DNA of 64,000 bases from Clarireedia homoeocarpa. Its lineage: Eukaryota > Ascomycota > Leotiomycetes > Helotiales > Rutstroemiaceae. Below, in pieces: positions 42,484 through 55,311 of this stretch. Every line of letters begins with the position of its first letter. Positions within the stretch are counted from its first letter, which is position 1. The translations under genes and the position numbers were made by a program. The notes under the pieces were generated by a model that made no database searches, had not been told where the DNA came from, and saw only the letters and a program-made list of their open reading frames with translations. The stretch lies in NCBI GenBank assembly GCA_001465935.1, contig LNKV01000009.1, forward strand, positions 124,001 through 188,000, given 5' to 3'.

Positions 42484-43368
42484 CTATTCCTCATCTGCAT
42501 TCCTCGTCTCAACAAAGGTCAGCTCAGCCACTTGTCCCTCCGCCATATTTAAATTCACGCCATCAACGACCGACGGACTTGGCTCACGCTTCTCAACCGC
42601 TGCTGATGCTACTAAGTCCTCTACGCTACTGGATGAAGAAATGACATTTTTCTTGGCAACTAATCGTGTATATATTAGCTTAATGTCCAAAAATCCACAA
42701 TTAAAGACAAGTATAGGTACAGGGGAAAACTAACTGGCAGGGCCCCCACGAATATACATTGTAGTAACCGTTGTCTTCAACTTAGCGTCAGAAGCAACAT
42801 CTCGTCTTCCGACAACAACCTTCGCCGCACCATTAGCCGGCGCAGCAGCTGCAGCGCCAGTCGATGGCTTCTGAAGAATACCGACGCCGGCCGCCTCAGT
42901 ACCGAGTTGAATCTCAGGGCCGTTCTTCAGGGCGCCAGATGCGTAATTGAGAGCTGCGTTCAGGGTCTGGAGATCACGTTTTTCGACTTCGCTGCCGGAT
43001 TTTTCGAGCTTGACGATGCGGGGTGCGATTTCTTTGCCCATGCCTTGGAGGGCTGTGATTTGAGCCTCGTTGTTATCAGCGACGGCTGGTGTGGCTTGTT
43101 GGATGGTTGCGGCTTGGGGTTCGGCTGCGGGGGCGGCGGCTGCTTTTGCGGCTGCGGCTTGACCGTTGTTGTTGTTTGCTGTAGCAGCTGAAGTGACGGC
43201 GGCTCCTTCGAGAGCGTTCATAAGGTTTGATACATCTTGTTTGCCGCCGAATGAGATTTCACCATCACCGACTACCAAGGCAGGAGAGTAAGCGCCAAGG
43301 TTGATGTTCAAAGGGAGTGCCGAGATGCTAGTGGCCAAGAGAGCCATGAGGAAGTAGAGTCGGAGCAT
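42484..43368 (-). CDS. secreted Ala-rich protein with Kex2-like sites
   Basis: Unrecognised family. Join complement(42484-42659, 42735-43368), 269 residues; intron 75 bases, donor GTTAGT. The start at 43368 begins a clear signal peptide (MLRLYFLMALLATSISA, cleavage near residue 17). The mature part has an N-terminal segment with VVGDGEISFGGKQ, an Ala/Gln/Asn low-complexity region (about 60-100), then a helical region. Dibasic Kex2-like sites occur as VEKR|DLQ, VGRR|DVA and VEKR|EPS, two of them Lys-Arg, so the precursor may be cut into several peptides. The frame continues upstream of the chosen Met for 65 codons, but that part is another hydrophobic stretch, likely 5' UTR. Role unknown. Confidence 0.65.
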
Positions 43369-44523
43369 ATTGGGAGGTATGTTGGAGGTGCTTGCGGGTG
43401 AATGGAGACAGAAAAATAAGGTTATTAGACAAAGAGCAACTAATAGCAATGAATGATTAGAATAGAACGAAGAAGACTCAAGCGTCAAGCTTGGAAGATA
43501 GATAATGAAGACTGAAGAGAAGCAAATCGAGCACAGCTGAGGAATTAAAACTCTTGGGTGCATGAGAACAAGACTCTTATATCAATGGTATGGAAGAATT
43601 TTGCGATGCCAATAATGGCCGCGCCGTATAGGTCTGGACTAACCCCACGGTCCCCAGCTTTGCAGTCAACCCAATGCGTTTGCCATATGTGCATTTAGTG
43701 TAACACAGGGCGAGAAAATAAGCTTGGTGAGCGCCGAAGAAGTGCCAATGTTTCATAGATTGCCAAGTGACACTGATAGCAGAATGCCTGGATCTTTTTA
43801 GTGAGGCCCATGGAGCATCAGCACGGATTTAATGCATGGAAGACACACAGAAAATTATCTTGGCTGTAATGGCAAAAGTCATCTTGATGTTTTGAACCAG
43901 GCTGGGCGAGTCTGCGTGTTTTCCTAAATCGTGAGTTTTGATACTGCCAATGCCTTGGCGGTCCTAGCGTGTAGAGAGTCCCCTTAAACGGTCACAGCGC
44001 AACCCCGGACGCTTGACCACTTTCTACTTTTGCATGTTATAATTAAAAAAACCATCTTCCCCAAATATAGCTTCGGTAAAATCTCCGTGGGCGTTTGACT
44101 TTTGTTTTCGTCGCAAGTCTTGGCTGACATGCTACGAAACTCCCCAAAAAGAAAGCTAACACCACCACTCACCAATAGGTATCGACAGCAGCGGTTACTG
44201 CTCAATTGTAGTAAGTATTTGGAAACCAAAAAGATACGATGAGATGAAATTGTTTTTGGATGTTGTCCCGAAAATAGTAACCATTGCGCCAAGGCCTGAA
44301 GCTAATCGAAAGGCACGCACACGGAAAACTAGATACAGAGTATCAGGCTTTCCTGTTTTGAAAAACTCTTTCGCCGCAACTATTAAAATAGCTCAGACTG
44401 TACTCCTGCAAATTGCATATCTGGCTTGCAAGTAGAGTCATAGCACAATATCGATATTGACCCCAAAGAGATTACATGAAGAGCCTAGTCTTCAATATCA
44501 CACGTCTTCTGAGGAATCTGTTT
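43369..44523. other. intergenic
   Basis: 5' flank of the secreted protein gene and 3' flank of the aldolase-family gene. No gene supported. Confidence 0.5.
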
Positions 44524-45528
44524 TCAATGCGCCATTGAAATATGATACAGTGGACATGACTCCACCTCTTCGATCCATAGCTTCCAAGGTCTTTCTGAGG
44601 CCGCGTCGTTCGTCTTTTCTGAACCAGAAGCTTGCTCGGCGTTCAGGAACCTCACAGGACCCTGAGTCGAAGAGCTCCCTGCAGCACTTCGTAGCATAAT
44701 TGCATTTGACTGCAAGCCAGCGTTAATGTGAGTGTATACCGCGCGGTAGACAGCTTGTCTGATACTCGATCCTAAGGTTGTGAAACCGTGATTGGCCATT
44801 AAAACCACATTGCAATCCTGCGAGGTCGATCCAGGTTTAGAGAATTTCTCCGCCAAGCCATATCCAAACCGTTCTGAATTTACCAAGAAGTCTTGTCGTT
44901 CGCCCGGTCTGTACAGTTCTGTTATGTCAAATACCGGAACCTGGTCACCTATAAATATAAACTATTGCCACGCCTGTCGGATGAACAAAAAAGCATACCA
45001 AGAAAGCCAGCCATGTGGTATATCGGACGCAGCTCAATTCCGTTCGTAGTGTATGGTATCACAGCTTGAGCATGACTGTGGATCACGCAATTGACGTCTG
45101 GAAATCTCTTGTATATCTCACTGTGGATGAACCTTTCTTGGTAGCCCTTCTTGGCATTTGGGTCGACAGGTGAGCTATCGAAAACATTATATTGGATCAA
45201 ATCCGAGGCTTTGGATACCAAGGCTGGGGCTTTCGATGCCGACATAATATAGACATCCGGTTTCTCAGGATGGCGGAGAGAGATGTGGCCGAAAGCATCT
45301 ACGACATTTTGGTAATGTAGAATATGATTTGCCTGGATAAGATCCTGCAACTGATGTTGCAACTGCTGTATGTTAATAGAAGCTCTCAAAACAAATCGAG
45401 TATCAAATTACAAATTTGGGCAATGACTAATCATTTGACGCGATAAAATATCCTCCTTTACTCTACCGACGCGTAGCTTTACTCTCAGCAGCACAGCGGG
45501 GATGCAAACTTACGTCTTTGGTGTTCAT
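44524..45528 (-). CDS. class II aldolase/adducin-family enzyme
   Basis: Zinc-dependent class II aldolase fold (FucA/AraD/adducin family); substrate unknown. Join complement(44524-44948, 44999-45365, 45514-45528), 268 residues. The first exon is only 15 bases (MNTKD) and ends in a consensus GTAAGT donor; the second starts at a CAG after TACAG. Motifs: NVVDAFGHISLRHPEKPDVY (substrate loop), VNCVIHSHAQAVIPY with the metal-binding His pair, and VVLMANHGFTTLG with the third His. The C-terminal helix ends RPWKLWIEEVES. Fungal paralogues of this family are numerous and often unassigned. A neighbouring role cannot be inferred. Confidence 0.82.
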
Positions 45529-46728
45529 TTTCGATGTTGATGTGGATGTCGATGAAGAAATCAATGATCTTTTATGCGACCTCTCTGGACAACAATTTGT
45601 GATCCAACCAGGGAATAGGGAACGGGCCTGAGTGCACGATTCTCGTGATAGTTTTCGCCGAGAATTGTTGATAATGTAAGTCAAGTTATAACTTACGAGT
45701 TGTGATTGTACAAATTAATGCAATTCGATGACGACGACGATCTTCAATCTCGGCACTTGGGAAGCAGACGCCGACCGACCATTGATCTTCGCCTAATCCC
45801 CACATACTGTGCTACAATAGCGGTACTGTACCAGCGATGCACGACAGTTATGCAATGCATCGTCTATCTGCATTGTTGATAATGCGAATAGTAATGGCAT
45901 CGTTGCAATCTCTATCCTATGCTTCTTCTGCCCCAACACCATGGCTATCTGGAAGACGACGGCGCAGAAGGAGGAAAAAGGAGGAGAAGGATGGACAGCG
46001 GCGAGAAGCGAGGAGCACAGTCAACCCACCCTAGCTTAACCTTACGTGGCAATCCCATTTCAGAAGGTTACACTTTCTATATTAGCACCGCTATCAACAC
46101 CACTATCACCACGCAAAGATAAAATGTCCCGTCCACCTTCCCAAAAGCAACTTCAGAAGAAAAGATTATCCATCCATCTGATCATGCACAACATTTCTCC
46201 GCACCCAATCGCACAGAGTGCCTCGTAGGATGCCGAGGATTCAAGGACAATTGGATAGCTCTAATGGTGGACTGTGCCTGACTATCATTTACCATTTCCA
46301 TCTTGCTTCCCCCCATGCCCTAAATGCATTGGGGAATCCAAAGCTTCTATTCGACTGCCGGTCAGGGGAGGGCGACAGCAAGCTTGATTTCTAGCCTATT
46401 TAGGATTCTTTGGTCCGTCCCGATGCCGTAGTCAGATCCGATATTGACCTATGAGCTTCGCAAGATGGATATGCTTTTATATTCCTTCTCTTCACCTTCT
46501 TCTCTGAGTCGCTCGCCGCCAATGGTGTGAGGCACGTTTATATTGAAGGATGTCGGGCCCTTATCATGGAGGAGGCGGGATGAGCAAAGGCAAAGGCAAA
46601 ACCAAGTGCAGGCAAATATATCTACCTTCCGCCATGAAGTGAAAGAATTCTGTTTCGTTTTATCTTGTATAGAAAATTCATCTTTCTGTCGCGCTTTTCT
46701 TACGCTTCTATCTACTGTTTGGGCGAAA
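45529..46728. other. divergent promoter region
   Basis: Between the aldolase-family gene (minus) and RNase T2 (plus). An Arg/Lys-rich open frame near 45950 comes from AG-rich sequence, not a gene. Confidence 0.5.
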
Positions 46729-48609
46729 ATGATTTTCTCAATCCCCCAAATGCTGTTGCCAGCCGTGCTTCTTGCGCCCGCGGTGCACGCTATCACCATT
46801 CCACGCGCATTGCAAGCCGCAGCGCCGAAAACTTGCTCCAATCCAGCATTGAGTTGCAGTGGGACATCAACTGATACATGTTGTTTCAATACTCCCGGAG
46901 GTCAATTAGTACAGACTCAATTCTGGGACACAAACCCTGTCACTGGTATGGATATTCTCACTAAACGCCCTTTTCGGGGTCAACCTCCACGTCTACACAG
47001 CATTTTACCACTTTCAAACTCTCTTTTTCTTTTACGCATGCTAAAGCATATCAGGTCCATCAAATTCATGGACAATCCACGGCCTCTGGCCCGACCATTG
47101 CGACGGTACCTACGATCAAAACTGCGACTCCACTCGAGCATACAAGAACATCACTCAAATTCTCAACGCCTTTGGTAAATCCTCTCTCGTCTCTTACATG
47201 ACAACGTACTGGGTGAGCAACGACGGAACACCTGAGAGTTTCTGGGAGCACGAATGGGCCACCCACGGAACATGCGTTTCGACTCTCGACCCGGATTGCT
47301 ACACGGGCTACACTGCTGGTGCGGAAGTTGCAGATTTCTTCCAAAAGACTGTTGACCTCTTCAAGACTCTCAACACATACACCGTATGCAATTTCTTTAT
47401 TTCACTCATTGATACGGCTGTACTAATCAACATAGTTCCTATCCAATGCCGGTATTGTTCCCTCTACAACCGCAACCTACACAGCTGCGCAAATCCAAGC
47501 CGCCATAACCGCCGGCTTCGGTAAAACTGCCACTATTCAATGTTCCTCTGGTGCACTTAACGCGATCTGGTACTCGTACGAAGTTCGTGGATCTGTGCAA
47601 AGCGGTACATTCGTACCCAGTACTCCAGTCGGACAAGCTGGATCCTGCCCCTCAACCGGTATTAAGTATCTGCCTAAATCCGGAACTCCAGTAACCACCT
47701 CACCGGGCGGAGGAACTACGACCACTACTGCCACTGCACCAGGTGGAACGGGCACATTCAGTGGCTCGGGCTATTTGCAGGCGTATGTTGGGAGCACCAA
47801 TAATGGATGTCTGATCAGTGCAGGCACGTGGTATACCACGGGAACTTGTGCTACGTATAAGGCTACTACTTCTGGTAACGTACCCCTAGTTTTTCTTCGT
47901 ATTTTTCACATGCCAGCGTATATCCGCGGCTCGCTCAGTACAAGTCGCAACCTATCTTTCTGGGTCTGAATAGGCTCGAATGGCCCAACTGAGGCTTAGA
48001 CATCAGATGAGATTTGTTGTTCATGTACGAGGAGGCTGGCTCATCACACTCCATTTCTTATTACAAAGATTTTCCATTTATTACATCTCGAGAAAACTAA
48101 CATGTTTCAAAAACAGGCTCTGGATTTACCCTCTCAACATCCAAGGGCAACTGTGGTATCTCCAGCGGTACATTCACATGTGGCTCCGGCGTCACAGCTG
48201 CTGTCTTCGGGGTAAGTCTGTTTCTCTTTACATTCTCTTTCATGTATTACCTCCCACACAAACACCTATATTTTCTCTCTCTATCATTATACGACATCGC
48301 CAGTTCAATGCCATTAGCCCCATCCTCTCCGCTACTCACTACCTTTATCACCTTTACTACTTCTAAACCTTCCCCGCGACACCATCAGCCTCACACTCAC
48401 ACTCATCCCCCTTTCCCTATTGCATTCAAACCGAACTCCAAACCCAACTAATCACATTCACCCCCGCCTCATAGTCTAGCAGCGGCTACCTCACCTATTC
48501 CGGAAGTTCCAGCTTCTACGCCACCGCCGTTCCATCAGGCTCCACCCAGGCCACCGTGTACACAACTTCTCAGAGCGTCGCTGTGAAATTTTCTTGGCAG
48601 TCTGTTTGA
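46729..48609 (+). CDS. secreted ribonuclease T2 with C-terminal extension
   Basis: Secreted or vacuolar RNase T2 that cleaves RNA through a 2',3'-cyclic intermediate. Exons 46729-46945, 47055-47383, 47436-47874, 48117-48211 and 48475-48609; 404 residues, phases consistent. Signal peptide at 1-20 (MIFSIPQMLLPAVLLAPAVH). The two catalytic blocks are SWTIHGLWPDHC (His81) and WEHEWATHGTC (Glu139, His143). A Thr/Gly-rich linker (about 250-275) leads to the C-terminal extension domain found in fungal RNase T2 (GSGYLQAYVG ... FTCGSGVTAAVFG ... KFSWQSV). The last two introns (242 and 263 bases) are unusually long for this window. Cys pairs are conserved. Confidence 0.9.
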
Positions 48610-50407
48610 TTTTCTGTTATTTAATCCTTGTTTGTTGGTGGGATGGGAAACATAGCATGGGGTGATTGCAAGAAAAAAATATGGGATGAGCCAAATGGAA
48701 GAAGGATCGCATGGATTTGATGATAAGAAAATGAAATGAATGAACCAAGATGATAAAGATATGGACTCAAAATGAACTGCTTATACCTCTGTGCTTGTGT
48801 TTGCGTCTGTGTTTATGGTTGATCTTCAGCCGTTCGATCGTTTGATGTCAACGTGTTCGGTCCGCTGCGTGTGACTGATTGATTGACCAACTGACTGGCC
48901 AAAAGACTGTTATATCGTGCCGTGCCATGTCATCTCATATGGTATCGTATCGTTTTTGGGACGGCAGAGCTTCACACATGCAACCAGAACGCTTAACATA
49001 CGGCCAGATACAGATCTTCATGCATGGTAGCATTTGATTTACTTCACATTCTTTCATATCGCTTTACCCTGATCCTGTCCATTTTTCGCTAATTCACTTC
49101 ATTCGGCGTGCGCAGAAGATCTAGTCCCCCCCCTTTCACGTTCGTTCGTTGGCATAACATAAGATGAGGATGAGATAAGACCAGAAAAATGCCACCCCAC
49201 TAGCCCTCTCTAATACGATCAAACCCCAGGATCGAACGAACCCCTCCTTTAGCCTCATCACACCTCACCTCACCCCACCCCCCAACCCCATGATTGATCT
49301 CCCATTCCCAGAGAAGTAGAAATACGCCCAAAGTAGATGGTACAATGTCACCCCATATCTGAAATATGCTCAATGCTTATCACCTCCGCCTCGAAAGCTC
49401 ATACGCATTGGCATCATCTGTCCAGATTCCTCACCCTCTTTCAATTCCAAATCGCTCCGATTCCTTGGCCGTCGATGACGAAATAGTCATGTGGTAGGTA
49501 GGTGGTGAGAAAGTACGTACTGTACTCACCTCCCTCCAACGTCTTTCATACGCCGACGCCTATGCCGACCACCCGGGTCGTACTCGCTACCAAATCAACT
49601 ATCGACTAGTTCTACAGTAGCATCCACCCAACAAGACGTATTCCGAACCACTGACCAAATTCGCCTATTCTCCAATCCCATCGCCATCTTCCCCTTGAAA
49701 TCGGCGACCTAAGCCCATCTCCTATCGCGAATTAAAGCCCGAGTTTTCCATATACCGTCCATACAAGCACACGAACAGAATTCTTCCAAAAGTCGCAGAA
49801 AACCGGCCAAGGGGAAGATGCTGATGGAAGGGAGGGAGGGACACAATGAACGTTGGATATCGTGCGTGCCGTGTTTGTTCTTTCCTTCTACTCTACATCC
49901 CGCTTCTGCTGTGCCGCCCTCGCGTTGTGCACGCACGCACGCACGCACCCTGGCCCCGCTGAATATGATCTACAAGGCTGATGTGCCATGCTATTCTATT
50001 CTATGCGACACTGTGCCGTTCGTAAAAATAAGTTGGTTGTTGGTATGTAATTCTTGTTTCTGGCGTCGGTACCGAATAACCGCCGTTAACAGTGGCGGGG
50101 TACTCATTCGTGTTTGCTGATGTGAATGGGTATGAGATGAGAAGAAAAAAGGGAATGGGGTTCTTGTACGGAGTGGAGACTTTTTGCATAAATAGTGAGC
50201 TTGGTGAACATGAGGAGGAAGTATCTTCAGAATCGAGAGATATCAGAAAATCTGCTGGATCAATAGATTCAACTACAAAGTTTGACTTCAGACTACTTAA
50301 TCAACGTGTCTATTATCCTTGAGACTAATATATCTCTGAACTTTTCGCCCCCCCTTCTTTGAAGCTTGTATATATAGCATATAGCACATGCTCGTCGGTT
50401 TATCAGC
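48610..50407. other. 1.8-kb intergenic stretch
   Basis: No supported gene. Contains CACG tetramer repeats at about 49931-49947. Open frames are short and without motifs. Confidence 0.5.
50369..50377 (+). promoter_or_regulatory. TATA-like element
   Basis: TATATATAG, only about 30 bases before the ATG at 50408. If it works as the TATA box the 5' UTR is extremely short; otherwise it is part of the leader. Confidence 0.35.
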
Positions 50408-51563
50408 ATGGGTTCCATCCAGCCTTCCATTCGAAATGTTCACTTCGTCGGAAGCGTCTGTCTCGCGGACACAGAAACTGTATTCCGCGAACTCGCTACT
50501 GCCTTCCCAAAGCAACTGAAGCGTATCCCCGACGGCGAGACCGGTAAACGAGGAAACTTTGTCCTCTGGCAGCGAAGCGTCTTCATGAAGTATCCTTGGA
50601 TCATTCGCTCCCTTTACTTCTCTCTCGCCAAGGATCCAGGCCCACTTACTATTCCTCCAGAAAAGCTCGAACTCTATCCCATTGGATATGATGAGTACGC
50701 TCTTGAGTCGTACTCTAAGTTTTGCCGACTACGGGAAGAAGGTGTTATTCAAAAGGGAGTCCGGTTCCAGGTCTCGCTGCCTACTCCTATCAATGTTCTT
50801 CATGTCTCTATTGAGCCAGCCTACCAACCAGATATCGAGCCGGTATACACAAAAGCTTACTTAGCCTGCGTCCGTCATATTCAGGATAGTATCCCGGCCG
50901 AAGACCTTGCCATTCAATGGGATGTGGCCTGTGAGTTTGCTTTCCTTGAAGGCATTATTTCACCTCCAACAAATGTAAGTACGGCATCTTTTGCCCACTC
51001 GTTCCTTAATGTCTCATGACTTTTGATTTGATCCAAGCACCATCCAAAATCTTACCACCTCTTGAACAGAGCTTCAATAAAACCTTACTGACGTCTCTCT
51101 ACCTTAGTGGGTCCGATCACTCAAAGAAAACGTAGTAAAGCGTGTCCTCCAGCTCGCTCACTTCGTCGACAATGAAATCGAAATGGGTTTCCACTTCTGC
51201 TACGGCGACCTCGGGCACCAACACTTCGTCGAGCCTAAAGACATGAGTCTCCTAGTCGAAATAGCAAACGAAGTACTCGAGGGAACACGAAAAAAGCGAC
51301 CCGTCAACTGGCTTCACATGCCCGTCCCTCGAGACCGCACAGATCGTGAGTACTTCGAACCATTGAAGGATTTGGATCTTCAAAATACAGAGCTATACCT
51401 TGGACTTCTGCATCAGCATGATCATGATGGTACAAGGCGTAGAATTGCTGCCGCGAGCGAGTTTGTTGTGGATTTCGGTGTTGCAACAGAATGCGGACTG
51501 GGTAGGGCAGATGACGTAGAACTGGAGGGCGTGTTGGATATTGCGAAGGAAGTTACGCAGTAA
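50408..51563 (+). CDS. MetE/UROD-like TIM-barrel protein
   Basis: Exons 50408-50974 and 51108-51563, 340 residues; intron 133 bases with GTAAGT and TTAG. The sequence has the layout of fungal proteins related to cobalamin-independent methionine synthase and uroporphyrinogen decarboxylase: VHFVGSVCLADTETVFRELA, then RIPDGETGKRGNFVLWQ, FQVSLPTPINVLH, AIQWDVACEFAFLEG, and a C-terminal FHFCYGDLGHQHFVEPKD, MPVPRDRTDREYFEPL and LYLGLLHQHDHDG. The zinc and folate residues of MetE cannot be matched with confidence, so the reaction is unknown. The start at 50408 is the only ATG close to the conserved N-terminus. Confidence 0.65.
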
Positions 51564-52964
51564 AGAATATTGGAACAGAAATGATAGAGTTTTTTGTGAC
51601 GAAAGGATCTTTTTGTAAGATTATTTTATGAGAGGATAATTGCTAAGCAAATTGGTTTGGATATCTGTTTTTCGTTATTGTATTTTACCATCCACCAAAG
51701 AAATAACAAGCTTGGAATTGAATACGTACCAAGTTAGACCTTGTGCAGAATCAACCCTACTGTAGTAGATTTATGAAACTTATTTTATCCTCTCTGGCGG
51801 ACTATCTCAGTAGAGTAGAAGTACAGGAACCATACAACTGTCTCGAGGTAAGATATTTGACCGTACAATTCTCGGGCACCAATGTAAACTGTATAGACAG
51901 TATGGTGAGGCGCTAGCATTAATCTCGTGTCGCTTGTGATCGTTACAGCCGTGAAATATACGCATGAAAACTCTCCAAGCTGAGAACTCTTCCAATTCAA
52001 AGTTGAATGGCGTGTAGATTTTCTACCTCCTCAGCATGGATTTGAGGAATGAAAGCACGTTAGGAAGTCTGTTTCCCGGCACCTGGAGAAGGCTTATGTG
52101 CTTTAGCCATCACAATGAAACTCTTCAGGACGTGTGCGTGTGCGGGGCAATTTCGACTTGCACTTACTGTCATCTTCCATAACTCGCTAATCATTGTTGT
52201 CGTTTCCTCCTTGGAGTCTAGAAAATTTGTCAGGTCGATAGGAAATGAGGCTTGGGGCTTATTATTACCACTAATGACGGTTGCCGTTACCGCTGGATGA
52301 ACGGCCATCGTCTCCTCACAGGTGGTTGTGTCAATTTCATTCCCGCTTGAGAATGCGATGATATTGTCTCCTCTTCTAGGATGAGCTCAGTGACCTGCTT
52401 TATTGAGGTGCTGTTCGGATTAATCGGCTGTCAAGTTCCCATTCAAACGTGAAAGGCAGAGTTTATACTCTGGTAAAGGTCTAGCTTTGGCTCGCGACTA
52501 TCAACATCTGATATCGTCCATCTTCCTCGGCCGATAGTCATACCCAGGATATTAACCATAAGCTTTGATGACGGCTAGCTGAAAGTCTCAACTTAGACTG
52601 ACACAATATCTAATGTCCTAGCTATGATGCTCCCTCATTTACTCGTTTATCGCAATCAAATTCAAGGTCAAAACCCGAGCTTCTTAGACTGCGGCAGTTG
52701 ATGCTTGCTGGATTCCTGGGCGTGTTTAGCAGGAGTCTATCAGTGTAGTTGACGTACCCCGCCTACGTCAGGGACTAATGCGCTGGTCAGTTGGTTAGCT
52801 CAGGTGGACACAGACAACACAGTCGGCCAGCACCAAGTCCATGATCTTGATCGTCCAAGCACATCTCCTACTTTAAACCATCCACATCTCGTCTCCTACT
52901 TTAAACCATCCGCACCCCCCCTCCTATCTCAAACCGCCATAAATTTCGGCATAGCAAACAAATC
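51564..52964. other. intergenic
   Basis: No supported gene. A direct repeat pair with CTCCTACTTTAAACCATCC occurs at about 52866 and 52893, just before the broken methyltransferase. Confidence 0.5.
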
Positions 52965-53780
52965 ATGGCCAATAAATACGACGTTGCGACTCTATATGAC
53001 TCCTTCAATTCCCAAGCCTCAACATATGAGCGCCGCCTCGGAGGCAGCACTCGCCATATAATTGAAGCAATCCTCCCTCTTCTAGCCCCGCTACCCCATA
53101 AATCATGCAATATTGTCGAATATTCCTACCGCTCACGTCTACGCCGCAGATGTAGTGCCGGGGATGATTGATATTCTCCAAAAACTCCTACCCTCGCATG
53201 GCTGGGAAGACCGCGTCGAGACGACCGTGCTGGACGGAGTGAATCTCGATGCCTACGCGTCCGAGAAATTCAATGCCTCGATCACCATGTTGGCATCTTT
53301 TTCTTCTCGGACGCCGTTTGCGGCGCGAGAGAAATCCATCGCACATCGAAGGTCGGCAGGAAAGCGGCGGTGACGTGCTGGAAGGAAGTGCCGTTTCTCC
53401 CGATCCTGCACGCGGTTCAAGCGGTCATTAGACCTGGCTCAGTACCGCTGTCTCTGCTGAAACTCGAGGAGTGGACACATAGAGAGATGCTGGAGATGAT
53501 GCTGCGAGCAAGAGGGTTTAAAGAGATTGAGGTACGCGAGAACGAGGTTATGTGGTGGAATAGAGGTATGGGTGAGGCGGCGAAGGAATTCGCTGATAAT
53601 TCCGTGAATATGGTAGGTGATCAGTGGACACTGGAGGAGAAAGAACGAATTCTTTCTGTTACAGAAGAGATTCTTAGAGCACCGCAAGGGAAGCAATTAA
53701 TCGTGGAATCGGAAGGAATGATTGGGTTTCATATGGTTGCTTGGATCTTAGAGATACGAAGTGTGCGTAATCGGGGGTAG
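52965..53780 (+). pseudogene. SAM-dependent methyltransferase pseudogene
   Basis: Class I methyltransferase remnant. It starts well (MANKYDVATLYDSFNSQAST, then YERRLGGSTRHIIEAI), but after LLAPLPHKSC the frame meets NIPTAHVYAADVVPGMIDIL directly: the Gly-rich SAM-binding strand and loop (DxxCGTG) expected between them are absent, and a +1 shift is needed. A second shift near 53300 separates FNASITML from the continuation, which reads in another frame GIFFFSDAVCGAREIHRTSK. From about 53350 the third frame carries VTCWKEVPFLPILHAVQ to the stop at 53780. At least one deletion and two frameshifts make it non-functional. Confidence 0.75.
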
Positions 53781-55311
53781 AAACTTCTCTATAGTTGGGA
53801 GACTTTTTTGGCCTGGGCAAAATGACATACTACTGCTTATATCATTCTTGCTCGGCCTATAGTATCAATCAACCCAGTACTCTGTCCCTCTCAGCGACGG
53901 CTTATATAAGTGTTGTCTGGCAGAACTCCAAGAGACTAGACCATATACACCATCTACCTGGGATGATATTGTGTCCTTGACGCTGTTGGAAAATTACCCG
54001 AATAAAATGGCTAAGTAAAACCCTACGGGTACAGCTTTGTACCTTCCAACATCGGTACGATCTGTCCTATATGGTGTAGAAGATGCACGGAAAGGCATGG
54101 AATTTGGTGGCATTAGTGGTGCGGTGCCATAGACTTCCATGGAATCTTGTTGAACGAGCTACAGCAGCAACATTCACGCACGTAAGCCGGCTCATCATCC
54201 AAGAACGCGCCTTCGACAACGAGTGAAGAGAGGAGAGCATATATCCTATGCCAGACAGCAATGCCATTCGCAAGACGACCACAGTGGGAATGAATAGAGG
54301 CTGAGCGACTGATAGAAAGATCAAAAATTAAAATCCTTGGTGTGTCATCTCTAGCTCTATCGTTACTATTTCGTATACTGTAATGTCATGTCAGTCGTGA
54401 AGAATGTTATCAAGAAAATCCAATTGCTGTCGTGAGATTCCACATGTCCCAAGCGCCATTGCACTACCAATGCAATAGTTGTGGCCCGTGCATATCTGGT
54501 CGTTCTTCTCAAGCTTGCAGTACATATTCTCCATTTTCTTGCATCAGAGTCGAGATAAGTATGAGACATGCACTTGCTGCATCACCTCCTATTCCCCTTT
54601 CAGACATGTGCATATTCGACATGAATTTTGAACAAAATGTTGATATAGAGCAGCGCAGTGCACTATTGTTCTCCTATTCCACCTCAGCCTCCCTTTCATC
54701 TCAAAACATCTCAGACAAAAACGCATCTCCTAAAACCACACCCCTAACGTTCGACTTGGAAGAAAAATGCTTTCTTGATTGAGTAGTAGTAATCGATTAG
54801 ATGCCCAGCTTGCTAGCAAGCAGCTTGGCGTAGTAAAAGTAAAAGGTAGTTGGAAAAAAAGTAAAGTAGAGTAAAATTACAAAAATAATCTCCCCTTTGC
54901 CTTTCCTTTCCTTTCCTTTACCTTTGCTGTTAACTAACTAGTAGCTAAATACGACACGCGATTTAAACGTAGTAAACAACATGACGCGCCTTTCTTTCAT
55001 TCCCTGCCCTGACCCCGTTCGCCCGCCCGCCTGCCAGCACCTTGAAGTGTCCTGGGTTTGGTGAATAGTTTGCTTTTTGTCGGGTGAAAACGTAATGAGT
55101 GGATTTTCCCGTGCATGTTTGGAAGAATTTAATCCGCTATTTGCCCGCGCTTTTTCTATCTATCTGTCTCTTGTAGGCGGACTGATTGATTTTTATGATT
55201 GGGTGTGTGGTTATATTTGTGGTTATTTTGAAGTGGAAATATATCTGTGATGAGTGTTTGAAAAATTGCCGCTCACATGATGCGGACAATATTTGCCTAA
55301 CTCGAGTAGTC
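53781..55311. other. intergenic
   Basis: No supported gene. CCTTT pentamer repeats at about 54897-54925. Confidence 0.5.

Noticed and set aside
52786..52806. tRNA-like A-box (GGTTAGCTCAGGTGG)
   Set aside because: No B-box (GGTTCRANNCC) or acceptor-stem pairing downstream.
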